Assembly: GCA_943328975.2 (NCBI GenBank)
Contig: CALQCC020000012.1
Coordinates: 1-64,000 of the forward strand
Direction: 5' to 3'
DNA length: 64,000 nt
Origin: Bordetella parapertussis
Lineage (GTDB): Bacteria > Acidobacteriota > Terriglobia > Bryobacterales > Bryobacteraceae
The position numbers were made by a program, and so were the translations under genes. Below, one piece after another: positions 51,105-60,910 of the stretch; the stretch's first letter is position 1, and every line of letters starts with the position of its first letter. Below the pieces are notes generated by a model. That model ran no database searches and was not told the DNA's origin. It worked only from the letters and a program-made list of their open reading frames with translations.

Positions 51105-53438
51105 ATGGATTTTCTGCAGGGCCTCAACCCCCGCCAGCGTGAGGCCGCCGAGCATTCCGAAGGCCCCCTACTTGTTCTCGCCGGTGCCGGCAGTGGGAAG
51201 ACCCGCGTCATTACCCGCCGGATCGCGCACTTGATGACCGCCCATCGCGTGCCGGGGTGGGGCATTCTGGCCGTCACCTTCACCAATAAAGCCGCCGGGG
51301 AAATGCGTGAGCGCGTTCGCTCGCTGATCCACGAAGCACAGCCGGGTCTCTCCAACGACGCGATGCCGACGCTCGCGACCTTCCACTCATTTTGCGTTCG
51401 ACTGCTGCGCCGTGAAGGCGCGCCGCTGGGGCAAGTTCGCCGGGGCTTCACGCCGCTCTTCAATATCTACGACGCCGACGACCAACTCGCCATCCTGAAA
51501 ACCGCTTACAAGGCGCTCGGGTTGGACGAAAAGTTCATGCAGCCGCGCGCGGCCCTTTCCCGTATCAGCGGAGCCAAGAGTCTCAAGCAGTCTCCCGAAG
51601 ACATGGCGCGGGATTCCACCGATCCCACCACCACGCGCCTCGCGGTCGTCTACGAGCGCTACCAAGCCCGCTTGCTCGAAGCCAACGCGCTCGACTTTGA
51701 CGATCTGCTCCTGGAAGCCGTCCGCCTGATGCAGACCGACGCCCCCACTCGCGAGCGTCTCAATCAACGCTACGAATTTCTGATGGTGGACGAGTATCAG
51801 GATACCAACCGCACTCAGTACGATTTGATGCGGCTGCTGGCGGGCGAACGCCACAACATCACCGTGGTGGGCGACGAAGACCAATCCATCTACGGCTGGC
51901 GCGGCGCGAACATCCGCAACATCCTCGATTTCGAGCGCGACTTTCCGGGTGCCATCACCATTCGCCTGGAGCAGAACTATCGCTCCACGCAAAACGTTCT
52001 AGCCGCCGCCAGTGCCGTAGTCGCGAATAACACCGAGCGCATCGGCAAGACCCTGTGGACCGAAGCGGCCGCCGGCGAAAAAGTCACTCTCTACGAAGCT
52101 CCCGACGCGGAGAACGAAGCACTGTGGATCGCGGACATGATCCAGGCTCGTTTGGGTACCGATCCCAAAGCCCACATCGCAGTGCTGTACCGCACCAACT
52201 CGCAGTCGCGCCAGATCGAAGAAGCGCTGCGCCGCTACGGACGCAAGTACATCGTCGTCGGCGGCTTCAGCTTCTATCAGCGTTCGGAAGTCAAAGACAT
52301 CCTGGCGTACTTGAAGTTGCTGGTCAGCCATCAAGACACGCTGAGCCTGCTGCGCGTGATCAACACCCCAGCGCGCGGTATCGGTCGCACCACGGTCGAG
52401 CAACTGGAGAAGTACGCAGTCGCGAACAACGTCCCGCTGTGGACCGCCATCGAACGCGGCCTTGACGAACACACACTGGGTTCGCGAGCCGAGTCCGCCC
52501 TCTCCATCTTCAAAAACAAGATCACCGCGCTGGCAGCCGAGCTGGACAATCGTCCCGTCGCCGATACCCTGCGGGCCCTGCTCGAAGATACCGGCTATCG
52601 CAAGATGCTGGAAGACGAAGGCACCGAAGAAGCCCGAACGCGCCTGGCCAACATCGACGAATTGGTGAACGCCGCCAGCGACGCCGCCGACCGTGGCGAA
52701 TCGCTGCGCGACTTTCTGGATCACGCTGCATTGGTCGCGGACTCCGACAATCTCGACGAGCAAGCCCCCGTTTCGCTGCTCACCATGCACAACGCCAAGG
52801 GCCTCGAATTTCCCGTGGTCTTCATCGCAGGCATGGAAGAAGGCCTGTTCCCGCACAGCCGTTCGCTGGATACCGAAAGCGGAATGGAAGAAGAACGCCG
52901 CCTCTGTTACGTCGGCATGACGCGCGCGGAAACGAAACTTTACTTGAGCTGGGCGCGCTATCGACGCCGCTTCGGAGGCGGTCAACCCGAGCCTTCCGTC
53001 CGCTCGCGCTTCCTAAAAGAGGTGCCGCCGACGCTGCTCGAAACCGTGCGCGGCGATTCCGGCCACATCGATCTTTACGCCGAAAGAAGCATGGTCCGCG
53101 AAACTGCGTCCAGGAACCTTTATACTGGTAAGACCTACAACTCAGTGGATTCGATCCGTCAGTTTTTCGGCGGGCAGTCCCCTGGGGCAACTAGGGGAGC
53201 AGCAGGATCCGCTCCGGCAGCCAAGGCCGTTCCACCACAGGCGTCCTTGCAGCCACAGGTCGTTGTTAAGCCCGCTGTGAAAAAGGTTGGCCCAGGTTCA
53301 ACGGTTCAACATGCGAAGTACGGGCGCGGCACCATCATGCGCATCGAAGGCACGGGCGACGACGCCAAGGTTTCAGTGAGTTTCCCCGGCCACGGGGTGA
53401 AGAAATTAGTCGCGAAATACGCGGGAATTAAGGTCTAA
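51105..53438 (+). CDS. pcrA: UvrD/PcrA-family DNA helicase
   Basis: 777-aa 3'-5' SF1A helicase: LNPRQREAAEHSEGPLLVLAGAGSGKT (Walker A), TFTNKAAGEMRERV, MVDEYQDTNRTQ (Walker B), VVGDEDQSIYGWRGA, LEQNYRSTQNVL, LLTMHNAKGLEFPVVF, and a C-terminal Tudor-like PcrA segment (GSTVQHAKYGRGTIMRIEGTGDDAKVSV). PcrA type is favoured over UvrD by the C-terminal domain. It is translationally coupled (TAATG) to the small basic protein gene. Confidence 0.95.
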   Translation: MDFLQGLNPRQREAAEHSEGPLLVLAGAGSGKTRVITRRIAHLMTAHRVPGWGILAVTFTNKAAGEMRERVRSLIHEAQPGLSNDAMPTLATFHSFCVRLLRREGAPLGQVRRGFTPLFNIYDADDQLAILKTAYKALGLDEKFMQPRAALSRISGAKSLKQSPEDMARDSTDPTTTRLAVVYERYQARLLEANALDFDDLLLEAVRLMQTDAPTRERLNQRYEFLMVDEYQDTNRTQYDLMRLLAGERHNITVVGDEDQSIYGWRGANIRNILDFERDFPGAITIRLEQNYRSTQNVLAAASAVVANNTERIGKTLWTEAAAGEKVTLYEAPDAENEALWIADMIQARLGTDPKAHIAVLYRTNSQSRQIEEALRRYGRKYIVVGGFSFYQRSEVKDILAYLKLLVSHQDTLSLLRVINTPARGIGRTTVEQLEKYAVANNVPLWTAIERGLDEHTLGSRAESALSIFKNKITALAAELDNRPVADTLRALLEDTGYRKMLEDEGTEEARTRLANIDELVNAASDAADRGESLRDFLDHAALVADSDNLDEQAPVSLLTMHNAKGLEFPVVFIAGMEEGLFPHSRSLDTESGMEEERRLCYVGMTRAETKLYLSWARYRRRFGGGQPEPSVRSRFLKEVPPTLLETVRGDSGHIDLYAERSMVRETASRNLYTGKTYNSVDSIRQFFGGQSPGATRGAAGSAPAAKAVPPQASLQPQVVVKPAVKKVGPGSTVQHAKYGRGTIMRIEGTGDDAKVSVSFPGHGVKKLVAKYAGIKV

Positions 53439-53596
53439 TGAACACCAAGACAGTTACCGATACAGAAGAACGCAAAAAGCTGAAGCGCGCTGCGCGCAAA
53501 AAGGCACCGGCAAAGAAGAAGCGCGCCACCGACGTAGCCCGCGGCTCCATGAAGAAAAAAGTCAAGATCATGAGCAAGGGTCAGCGTAAGCGTTAA
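53438..53596 (+). CDS. 52-aa highly basic protein
   Basis: Short gene whose ATG shares a base with the pcrA stop (TAATG). The product is extremely rich in Lys/Arg (KKLKRAARKK, KKKRATD, MKKKVKIM) and lacks hydrophobic segments. Nucleic-acid binding is plausible. Tight coupling to pcrA suggests a helicase- or DNA-associated role, but the family is not recognised. Confidence 0.6.
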   Translation: MNTKTVTDTEERKKLKRAARKKAPAKKKRATDVARGSMKKKVKIMSKGQRKR

Positions 53597-53613
53597 GACT
53601 CCGCAACATTTAG

Positions 53614-53633
53614 GGACCGCCCCACGGCGGTCC
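53614..53633 (+). repeat. Perfect hairpin just before the permease start
   Basis: GGACCGCC (53614-53621), a CCAC loop, GGCGGTCC (53626-53633). The stem ends 7 nt before the ATG at 53641, where it would cover the ribosome-binding region. There is no T-run. It may terminate the pcrA operon or limit permease translation. Confidence 0.45.
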
Positions 53634-53640
53634 TACCTCA

Positions 53641-55062
53641 ATGGGCGGACTTACACGCACCAAATCCATCGCCGAACTTGTCGCTGCAAGCGAGCATCCA
53701 AATACTCGCTTGCGGCGCAGTCTTGGTCTGTGGAGCTTGGTGAGTTTAGGCATCGGGTCTGTAATTGGCTCGGGCATCTTCACCTTCACCGGCACAGCCG
53801 CTGCGGGAACTGCGGATCGCCCCGGCGCCGGACCTGGCATCGCTCTCTCCTTCGTCCTAGTTGCCATCGCCTGCGGTTTTGCCGGATTGTGTTACGCGGA
53901 GCTTGCCTCCATGATTCCGGTGGCCGGCAGTGCGTATACCTACGCCTACGCGACGCTCGGTGAAATCTTCGCGTGGATCATCGGCTGGGACTTGATTCTG
54001 GAATACGCTGTGAGCAACATGGCCGTGGCCGTAGGTTTCTCCGCGTATTTCAACGACCTTCTGGACAACGTCTTCGGCATCCACCTGCCCGCCTCTCTCT
54101 CGAACCCCGTCCTCGCCGGTGGCGTATTCACGGGAGCCATCTTCAACCTCCCCGCGTTCCTCTTGATCATGCTGCTGACAGTGATCCTGGTCAAAGGCAT
54201 TAAGGAGAGCGCCACAGCGAACAACGTCATGGTGATCGTGAAACTGGCCGCCATCGTGGCGTTTATCTTTGGAGCCTGGGGCGCGGTGGATACGGCGAAT
54301 TGGCATCCCTTCATGCCTAACGGATTCTCCGGCGTTCTCACCGGTGGAGCCATCGTCTTCTTCGCCTACATCGGCTTCGATTCCGTATCCACCGCAGCCG
54401 AAGAGTGCCACGATCCGCAGCGCACCATGCCGCTCGGCATCTTGATCACGCTGGTTGCCTGCGCGATCCTTTATGCGGGCGTTGCGCTGGTGCTCACCGG
54501 CATTGCTCACTGGTCCACGCTGAACAACGCGGCACCTGTGGCAAATGCTCTTCGAGCGCTGGGCTACAATCGCTTGCGCTTCATCGTGACAGTAGGTGCA
54601 CTGATCGGCATGATTTCTTCGCTGATGATTTTCCAGTACGGCCAAGCCCGCGTTTGGTTCGCCATGTCGCGCGACCGCTTACTGCCCTCAATCTTCTCGC
54701 GAGTGCATGGCAAATATGAAACGCCCGACGTCAGCACGTGGGTCGCGGGGTTGGTGGTCGGCATCGGAGCAGGCATCTTCGACATCGGCACGCTCGGAGA
54801 CTTGACCAACATCGGCACGTTGTTCGCGTTCATCGTTGTGTCCATCGGGGTGATCGTGTTGCGCCGCACGCAACCCCATCACCGGCGATCGTTCCGTGTA
54901 CCGTGGGTGCCTGTGTTGCCGATTGTCTCGATCGTCTCCTGCAGCGTCCTGATGTTCAGCCTGCCCTGGGAAACGTGGGTCCGCTTCGTCGTCTGGCTCG
55001 CAATCGGGCTAGTGATTTATTTCAGCTATAGCCGCAAGCGGGTCCAAGCGCATGGAGAATAG
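53641..55062 (+). CDS. APC-family amino acid permease
   Basis: 473-aa transporter with about 12-14 spans and the APC signature GIGSVIGSGIFTFTGTAA in TM1, plus GLCYAELASMIPVAGSAYTYAYATLG and FFAYIGFDSVSTAAEE. This is the cationic amino acid/YfnA-like branch. A hairpin lies just upstream. Its 3' end overlaps the convergent membrane protein gene by 54 nt. Confidence 0.9.
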   Translation: MGGLTRTKSIAELVAASEHPNTRLRRSLGLWSLVSLGIGSVIGSGIFTFTGTAAAGTADRPGAGPGIALSFVLVAIACGFAGLCYAELASMIPVAGSAYTYAYATLGEIFAWIIGWDLILEYAVSNMAVAVGFSAYFNDLLDNVFGIHLPASLSNPVLAGGVFTGAIFNLPAFLLIMLLTVILVKGIKESATANNVMVIVKLAAIVAFIFGAWGAVDTANWHPFMPNGFSGVLTGGAIVFFAYIGFDSVSTAAEECHDPQRTMPLGILITLVACAILYAGVALVLTGIAHWSTLNNAAPVANALRALGYNRLRFIVTVGALIGMISSLMIFQYGQARVWFAMSRDRLLPSIFSRVHGKYETPDVSTWVAGLVVGIGAGIFDIGTLGDLTNIGTLFAFIVVSIGVIVLRRTQPHHRRSFRVPWVPVLPIVSIVSCSVLMFSLPWETWVRFVVWLAIGLVIYFSYSRKRVQAHGE

Positions 55063-55620
55063 GAACTCGATTGCGATGGCCCATAGCGCGACGATCAATA
55101 GCATCCGAGCCCAGCGCGCACCTCGCGAGTAGGCGGGGGTGGCGGCCAGTGCTCCCAGCGACGCTGTCACGAGTGATGCGCTCAGAACGTACGATCCCAG
55201 GCTCACCGCGATCGCGACTCCCCCGAACCACATTGCCCAGCGCGGTCGCTTCTCCGCCCACAATTCGGTGTGGCCGTTGCGGTCCATCCAGAAAAAGACT
55301 TCACACAGCACAGCCCCGACCACAGCTAGCGGAAACAACATTGGTTGTATCCACAGGAAGACAGGGAGCACCAAGCTGTTGGCCAGTTCCGGGTTCAGTC
55401 GGCAAAGTTGCCCCTCAAACAGGTATGGGTTGAGCAGCAGGCACAACAGTATAGGCCACTCTGCGTACCATTCGGCGCGGAGCCACTTGCAGAATCGAGT
55501 GGCGGCAAAAATACAGACGGCAGCCGCGACCAAGATCGTCCATTGCCCACCAGCGCGGGCTACGATCCACGCGAATGCGAGCGCCGCTGTGGCGTAGCGG
55601 ATCCGACTGGTGCTACTCAA
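55009..55620 (-). CDS. Unknown polytopic membrane protein
   Basis: 203 aa with about six hydrophobic spans; no family recognised. It overlaps the upstream GT-C-like gene by 8 nt, and its last 18 codons overlap the convergent permease gene. It may be a partner of the adjacent GT-C-type protein. Start at ATG 55620. Confidence 0.6.
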   Translation of the reverse strand: MSSTSRIRYATAALAFAWIVARAGGQWTILVAAAVCIFAATRFCKWLRAEWYAEWPILLCLLLNPYLFEGQLCRLNPELANSLVLPVFLWIQPMLFPLAVVGAVLCEVFFWMDRNGHTELWAEKRPRWAMWFGGVAIAVSLGSYVLSASLVTASLGALAATPAYSRGARWARMLLIVALWAIAIEFLFSMRLDPLAAIAEINH

Positions 55621-56980
55621 AACACGCGCTCCCTTGGAATCGTGCTGCTTGCTCCGCAGGCACGGCGATCATCGCCCCTGTTTTCGGAGACGTCCACACC
55701 GCCGTCAAATGCCTCGGTGGGAGCGCTGCGGGAGTCAGGCCCCATCCGAGCACGAAGGCCTCGGCTGCGGGAGGGTTGGACTTATCGTCGGCAACAACGC
55801 GAAGCGTTTCTTTCTGTGAAGTCTTGCGGTAGAAGTTCAGTGACGCGATGTAGGGCCAGTCGGCCGCCACTATGTCGACTTGCTGTCGTTCGTGCAGGCA
55901 ACGCAGCACGGAGTAGATTTTGTTTGTGTCGGCGTCAAACTGCCACTCTTCAAAATGGTCGAGCCGTAGCGACGCAAGGTTGAGGGCCGCGGCGAATAGC
56001 AACGCTCCGATCTGCGCCCGGCGCAGCCAACCTCCGGGGATTGTACCGGCAGAGGCCAGTGCTCCGAAGAGCAGAGGCACGAAGAAGATTCCCGTGCGAT
56101 CCAGCGGGTAGAGGAGTCCCAGAAGATGGAACCCCGCCAAATGCAGCAATGCGGTGGCCAGAAACACGCCCCCAAACAGTCGCGTCGTGGCTGGGAGACT
56201 CTTCCGGCTCTGCACGAGCCATGCGAGCGAGATCAACCCCGGAATCAAGTAGAGCCAAACACTGCGGTGCGACAACTGCGGTTCCAACAAACTTGCGAAG
56301 GCATCCAGCAGACTGTGCGAACCGTACCAGAGTTCCGCTCGCGGAAAGTTCAGCAGGGCAGGGGCCACAAGCAGCCAAGTGAGCACCAGCGGAGGCAGAA
56401 CATAGGCGGCAATCAATTTCCCGCGAGGGATTCCGCTCTCGCGCCAACTGCCAATGAAACGTGCGCCCATCGCCGCCGCGCACGCGAACGCGAAGGAGAA
56501 ATTGGAGGCGAAGCACAATCCAATCGCGGTGGATATCACGACGCAACCCTGCAACGTCTTAGCATCGGCCACCAGCGCCGTCATCAGAAACCCGAGCGCT
56601 AGACTGTAGCCTCTCGCCGCCACCAAGTAGTCCAGGATGAACGGGCTGTAAACCAGACAGACCAGCGCCGTCCATTGGAGTAAAAGTTCGCCTTCCAGCC
56701 GGCGGCAAAAGCGGTAGCACGCGGAGATATAGAGCCCCGCGCCCAGCAGCGCTGGCAACCGAACCGAAATCTCCGACACTCCGAACAGAAGAGTGGAGAG
56801 CCGCATCAGCGCCGAATTCAACACGTGATTGTTGGTCGAGCCCAGCCAGTGCAGGGGACTGATATCTTGCACGAAGAAAACGTACGTGGATGCTTCGTCG
56901 ATGGTGATCGCCTGCGTCCAAGCGCGAAATATCACCAGGGCCATGGCGATCGCCGCCGTCAGTGCAAGAGCCGGTGTCAT
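55613..56980 (-). CDS. GT-C (ArnT/PMT-like) glycosyltransferase
   Basis: 455-aa inner-membrane protein with about 11 spans. The first loop has the GT-C acidic motif ITIDEASTYVFFVQD, followed by LSTLLFGVSEISVRLPALLGAGLYI, typical of the ArnT/PMT_2/DUF2029 superfamily. It likely transfers sugars from polyprenyl-phosphate donors on the periplasmic side. It overlaps the upstream VWA gene by 4 nt. Confidence 0.78.
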   Translation of the reverse strand: MTPALALTAAIAMALVIFRAWTQAITIDEASTYVFFVQDISPLHWLGSTNNHVLNSALMRLSTLLFGVSEISVRLPALLGAGLYISACYRFCRRLEGELLLQWTALVCLVYSPFILDYLVAARGYSLALGFLMTALVADAKTLQGCVVISTAIGLCFASNFSFAFACAAAMGARFIGSWRESGIPRGKLIAAYVLPPLVLTWLLVAPALLNFPRAELWYGSHSLLDAFASLLEPQLSHRSVWLYLIPGLISLAWLVQSRKSLPATTRLFGGVFLATALLHLAGFHLLGLLYPLDRTGIFFVPLLFGALASAGTIPGGWLRRAQIGALLFAAALNLASLRLDHFEEWQFDADTNKIYSVLRCLHERQQVDIVAADWPYIASLNFYRKTSQKETLRVVADDKSNPPAAEAFVLGWGLTPAALPPRHLTAVWTSPKTGAMIAVPAEQAARFQGSACFE

Positions 56981-57849
56981 TCGGATGCGAAGTATCCGTC
57001 GCGGGCCTGCGCGCTAAGCCCCTTGAGCTTCACTTGCACTCGCAGCTTCCGATACCCGGCCCGGCCAGAGGGAGGCGTGTAGCCCAAACTGTACTGGAAT
57101 CGCAGCTCTTCTTCAATGCGAGTGAAGTTGTCTTCCAAATTACGCGTGCCGGAAATTTCGTAGAACCCGCCGCCCGTCTCTTTCGCGATGCGTTCCAATA
57201 CCCGTTTGCCGCCGCGCAAGTTTTCGAGCGCTTGCGAAGGCACCTCGAATGCAAACACGTCCCGATCGTAGAAGTGGACCGGATACACCAGCGTGTCCGC
57301 GCGTTGCAGGGCGGTAATGGCTTCGATGGCACGTGCGTTGCTCGCGGTGTCGATTCCATCGGAAAGCACGATGAGCGCCTTGCGTCCCGGCTCACGCTGC
57401 GCCCGTTCCGCCGCGCGGAGCAGGGTATCGAACAGCGCGGTTCCCCGGTTGCCGGTCCGCTCCGCAGTCAGGACCTCAAAGCCTTCGGCATCCTGCATGG
57501 TCACGTCCCGATCAAACGCGACGAAGAAGGCCGTGTCTCCGGGCCGCAACATTTTACCAAGGAATGTTCTAGCCGCCCCTTTCTGCCGTTCTAGAACCGA
57601 GCGCTGGCTGCCACTGACATCGAAAAGCAGACCTAGTGTGAGCGGCAGGTCGCTCTCGGCGGAGAAGTAACGAACGCTCTGCTTCCGCCCGTTTTCGTGT
57701 AACTCAAAGTCCTCGCGTCTGAGGCCGCGAACAATGTCGCCCTTCTTGTTGCGCACGGTGACAAAGACGTTCACCACTCGCACGGAGGACGTGAATTGCG
57801 CAGCGCAAGGAGCAGCCGCCGCGAGGAGGAGCAGCTCTCGCCGTGTCAT
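56977..57849 (-). CDS. VWFA-related acidobacterial-type protein
   Basis: 290-aa exported protein: signal (ELLLLAAAAPCAA), then a small beta domain (VRVVNVFVTVRNKKGDIVRGLRREDFELHENGRKQ) and a VWA domain with MIDAS residues Asp77, Ser79 and Ser81 (DVSGS), later VLSDGIDT. This architecture, with the GLxxxDFxxxEdGxxQ prefix, matches the VWFA-related domain family expanded in Acidobacteria. It is placed 2 nt after the fused E1 stop and before the GT-C gene. Ligand unknown. Confidence 0.88.
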   Translation of the reverse strand: MTRRELLLLAAAAPCAAQFTSSVRVVNVFVTVRNKKGDIVRGLRREDFELHENGRKQSVRYFSAESDLPLTLGLLFDVSGSQRSVLERQKGAARTFLGKMLRPGDTAFFVAFDRDVTMQDAEGFEVLTAERTGNRGTALFDTLLRAAERAQREPGRKALIVLSDGIDTASNARAIEAITALQRADTLVYPVHFYDRDVFAFEVPSQALENLRGGKRVLERIAKETGGGFYEISGTRNLEDNFTRIEEELRFQYSLGYTPPSGRAGYRKLRVQVKLKGLSAQARDGYFASE

Positions 57850-57851
57850 CG

Positions 57852-59954
57852 CTAGTACGACAGGATGCGTTCGGCCTCGGTGATGATATCCGCCGGCTGC
57901 GGCAGGATTTCATTTTCGAGGTCAGGATGATATCCCACCCACGTATCGAGCGCGGCCACGCGCCCGACTGGCGCGTCCAAGTAACTGAAAAGTTCGCTCG
58001 CGATGCGGGCCGAAATCTCCGAGCCGTAACCCCAGGACAGCGTGTCTTCATGCACTACCATCACGCGGCTGGTCTTCTTGACCGAGGCGGCGATTGCGGA
58101 CCAATCGTAGGGATTGAGCGATCGCAGGTCGATCACTTCCACGGTGCGATGCGGATCGTGGCGTTCGAGCTCCAGCGCCGCGTGCAGGGATTTCTGCACC
58201 AGCGCGCCGAAGGTGATGATCGTCAAATGGGAGCCGCTCTTGACTGTCTTCGCCTTGCCGAACGGAATCATGAAGTCCGGTCCGGGATGTGGAGAGCGAT
58301 TGTATGGCTCTCGATACAGGCGCTTATGTTCCAGGAACAACACCGGGTCGTCGCAGCGAATCGCAGTGCGGAGCAAGCCGACCGCATCCAGCGCATTCGA
58401 CGGGAACACGACGCGCAGGCCAGGGATGTGCGTGAATGTCGATTCGCCGCACTGGCTGTGATAAATGGCGCCGCCGTTGAGGTAGCCGCCGGTCGCGACG
58501 CGCATGACGAGCGGCGCGGAGAATCCATTGTAGGAACGCCACCGCAGGCTCGCAAGTTCGTCGCGGATCTGCATCATGGCGGGCCAGATGTAATCGAAAA
58601 ACTGAATCTCGACCACGGGCTTGATGCCGCGCGTCGCCATGCCCGCCGCGCGCCCTACGATGGCGGCCTCGGCGATCGGCGTGTTGAAGACGCGGTCTGA
58701 GCCGTGCACAATCTGCAGGCCCTGGGTCGCTTTGAAAACGCCGCCCTTGCCTTTGACTTCCTTAAGATGTTCCTCGCGGCTGCAATCGGCCACGTCCTCG
58801 CCGAACACCACCATATTGGGGTTATGGCGCATCTCTTCGTGCAACGTGTGCGTGATTGAATCGACCATCGTCTTCGGTTCGCCCGAAAAACGCGGCTCGG
58901 TGTCGAACTCGGATGACGTGGGATCCACGTCCGGGGAATAGAGGAATTTCAGCGCCGAACCACGCGCTGGCGGAGCCGCCTTCAACACGCGCTCGGTAAT
59001 GTGTTGGATCTCCAGGTCGATCTCTTGGGTGATCCTTTCGATGCCATGAACATCCAGGATGCCTTCGAGCACCAGCCATTCGGAGAAGAGCTTGATCGGA
59101 TCACGCTCGGCTTCGTTGGCGCGTTCGGACGTCGTCTTGTAGAGTCTTTCGTCGTCCGATAACGAATGAGAATACGGCCGTGTGCAAGTGGCATGCACCA
59201 GCACCGGAGTGCGCTCCCGGCGGCAGAACTCCACCGCGTCGCACATCGTAGCGTAGGAGGCCGCGAAGTCGGTGCCGTCGCACTCATAAACTTTCAGCCC
59301 TGGGAAACCGGAGACCGCACGCGCGATATTGCCACCCGCAGTTTGATGTTCCACCGGTACGGAAATCGCCCAGCCGTTGTCTTGGATTAGGTACAGCAGA
59401 GGGACCTTTTCCAGGCAGGCGACGTTCATGGATTCCCAGAACTCGCCTTCACTGGTGGCGCCATCGCCCGAACTGGTGAGCGTGATCGCGTTTGACTGTT
59501 TGTCCAGCCGGCCTTCGGCATCTGCGCAGCCCAACGCAGGCAGGTACTGCGTGCCGGTTGCCGAAGAGGGCGACACGATGTGCAGGCTCGGCGAACTCCA
59601 ATGCGAGGGCATCTGCCGCCCGCCCGACGCCTTGTCTGCTTCCGCGCCCACGGCCTGCAACAACATGTCTTCGGCAGTTACGCCCAAGGCGAGGCAGAGT
59701 GCGCGATCGCGATAGTAAGGGAAGAACCAGTCGTGCCCGGAGTGCATCGCCATACCCGCGGCGGTTTGAATCGCCTCATGGCCTGCGCCGGAAATCTGGA
59801 AGTAGATCTTGTTCTGCCGCTTGAGCAGAATCTCGCGGTCGTCAATACGACGCGAAAGATACATCGTGCGGAATGCACGAATAAGGTCGTCCCGCCCGAG
59901 CTTTCTTGCGCGGGCGCCGCCTAGGTCCAAGTCCATGCTAAGGCTGCTGGCCAT
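57852..59954 (-). CDS. Fused 2-oxoacid dehydrogenase E1 (alpha+beta)
   Basis: 700-aa thiamine-diphosphate enzyme with the E1-alpha half first ([36 protein letters not shown]; ThDP motif [15 protein letters not shown]) and the E1-beta half after about residue 360 ([43 protein letters not shown]). The branched-chain 2-oxoisovalerate type is most similar; pyruvate is possible. E2 and E3 are not in the window. It heads a leftward operon with the VWA and GT-C genes. Confidence 0.92.
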   Translation of the reverse strand: MASSLSMDLDLGGARARKLGRDDLIRAFRTMYLSRRIDDREILLKRQNKIYFQISGAGHEAIQTAAGMAMHSGHDWFFPYYRDRALCLALGVTAEDMLLQAVGAEADKASGGRQMPSHWSSPSLHIVSPSSATGTQYLPALGCADAEGRLDKQSNAITLTSSGDGATSEGEFWESMNVACLEKVPLLYLIQDNGWAISVPVEHQTAGGNIARAVSGFPGLKVYECDGTDFAASYATMCDAVEFCRRERTPVLVHATCTRPYSHSLSDDERLYKTTSERANEAERDPIKLFSEWLVLEGILDVHGIERITQEIDLEIQHITERVLKAAPPARGSALKFLYSPDVDPTSSEFDTEPRFSGEPKTMVDSITHTLHEEMRHNPNMVVFGEDVADCSREEHLKEVKGKGGVFKATQGLQIVHGSDRVFNTPIAEAAIVGRAAGMATRGIKPVVEIQFFDYIWPAMMQIRDELASLRWRSYNGFSAPLVMRVATGGYLNGGAIYHSQCGESTFTHIPGLRVVFPSNALDAVGLLRTAIRCDDPVLFLEHKRLYREPYNRSPHPGPDFMIPFGKAKTVKSGSHLTIITFGALVQKSLHAALELERHDPHRTVEVIDLRSLNPYDWSAIAASVKKTSRVMVVHEDTLSWGYGSEISARIASELFSYLDAPVGRVAALDTWVGYHPDLENEILPQPADIITEAERILSY

Positions 59955-60019
59955 TTGTGGTGAACGACGTCTCTAATAAGTCTAACTCGTGAATCGCTCT
60001 GGCGCTAGACTGAATGAAT

Positions 60020-60466
60020 ATGGCGTTACTCGAGCAAATCCAGAAAGACATGGTCGCGGCGATGAAGGGGCGCGAGGAAGCGAAACTCGAAACCATCCGC
60101 ATGATCAAAACGGCTCTGAAGAAGTTTGAGATCGACAGCATGAAGCCGCTGGATGAACAGACGGAATTGCAGGTCCTGAGCACGCTGATCAAGCAGCGCC
60201 GCGAATCGGCGGACATGTTCCGCAAGGGCGATAGGCTGGAACTGGCCGAAAAAGAAGAACGCGAGATCAAGCAGATTGAAGCCTATATGCCGGCTTCCGC
60301 CTCGGACGAAGAGATGGACACGGCGATTGCGGCCGCCATCGCCGACACGCCTGGCGCGTCGCTCAAGCAAATGGGAGTCGTCATGAAGGCCGCGCAGGCC
60401 AAGCTTGCGGGCAAGCGCGTCGACGGCAAAGTGATGAGCGAGCGCGTGCGGTCCAAACTGAGCTAG
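60020..60466 (+). CDS. YqeY/GatB-tail protein
   Basis: 148-aa protein of the YqeY family, homologous to the C-terminal tRNA-binding tail of GatB: MALLEQIQKDMVAAMKGREEAKLETIRMIK, TLIKQRRESADMFRKGDRLELAEKEEREIKQIEAYMP. It often accompanies rpsU or tRNA-modifying genes; here it is divergent from the E1 gene. ATG 60020 matches the usual family start; ATG 60014 is also in frame. It is followed 3 nt later by a small membrane protein gene. Confidence 0.9.
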   Translation: MALLEQIQKDMVAAMKGREEAKLETIRMIKTALKKFEIDSMKPLDEQTELQVLSTLIKQRRESADMFRKGDRLELAEKEEREIKQIEAYMPASASDEEMDTAIAAAIADTPGASLKQMGVVMKAAQAKLAGKRVDGKVMSERVRSKLS

Positions 60467-60469
60467 TCC

Positions 60470-60910
60470 GTGCCACTCTGGGGCAATCTTCTGTGGTCCG
60501 GACTCTTCGTGTTGTTGACGCACCCAGGCCGATTGGGTCCCAGAGGAGCAGTGGGACTTGCAGCATTGGGCCTGATTCCGCGGTTCCTTACCCTGTTGGG
60601 CACGGTCGGCACCGTCTGGATGTTGAGCGGCCTCGCATGGTTTTCCGTGATGGCCTTCTACGCCATGACCGTGCTGTGGCTGGTCTTGCTAGTCTTACTA
60701 CTGCGGAACCGTGCCGACGCAGCGATGTTGGCCGGATGGATGACGCCTGTGGCTGTGCTTGAAGGCTTGGGCGCATTGAGCGCGATGGCAGGGATCGTTG
60801 TCGGTCTGCTGCTCGGCGGCGTCTCCCAGTCCATCCTTCGCCCGCTGGTGGCCGGGGTGTTTGCCATCGCACAAGTATTCTTTCTTCTTCGAACAGCGAG
60901 GACTTCATGA
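60470..60910 (+). CDS. Small membrane protein
   Basis: 146 aa starting at GTG 60470, with about four hydrophobic spans (RFLTLLGTVGTVWMLSGLAWFSVMAFYAM; LVLLVLLLRN; VLEGLGALSAMAGIVVGLLLGG; LVAGVFAIAQVFFLL). No family recognised. It overlaps the next membrane gene by 4 nt, so the two probably form one complex or transporter. Confidence 0.65.
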   Translation: MPLWGNLLWSGLFVLLTHPGRLGPRGAVGLAALGLIPRFLTLLGTVGTVWMLSGLAWFSVMAFYAMTVLWLVLLVLLLRNRADAAMLAGWMTPVAVLEGLGALSAMAGIVVGLLLGGVSQSILRPLVAGVFAIAQVFFLLRTARTS

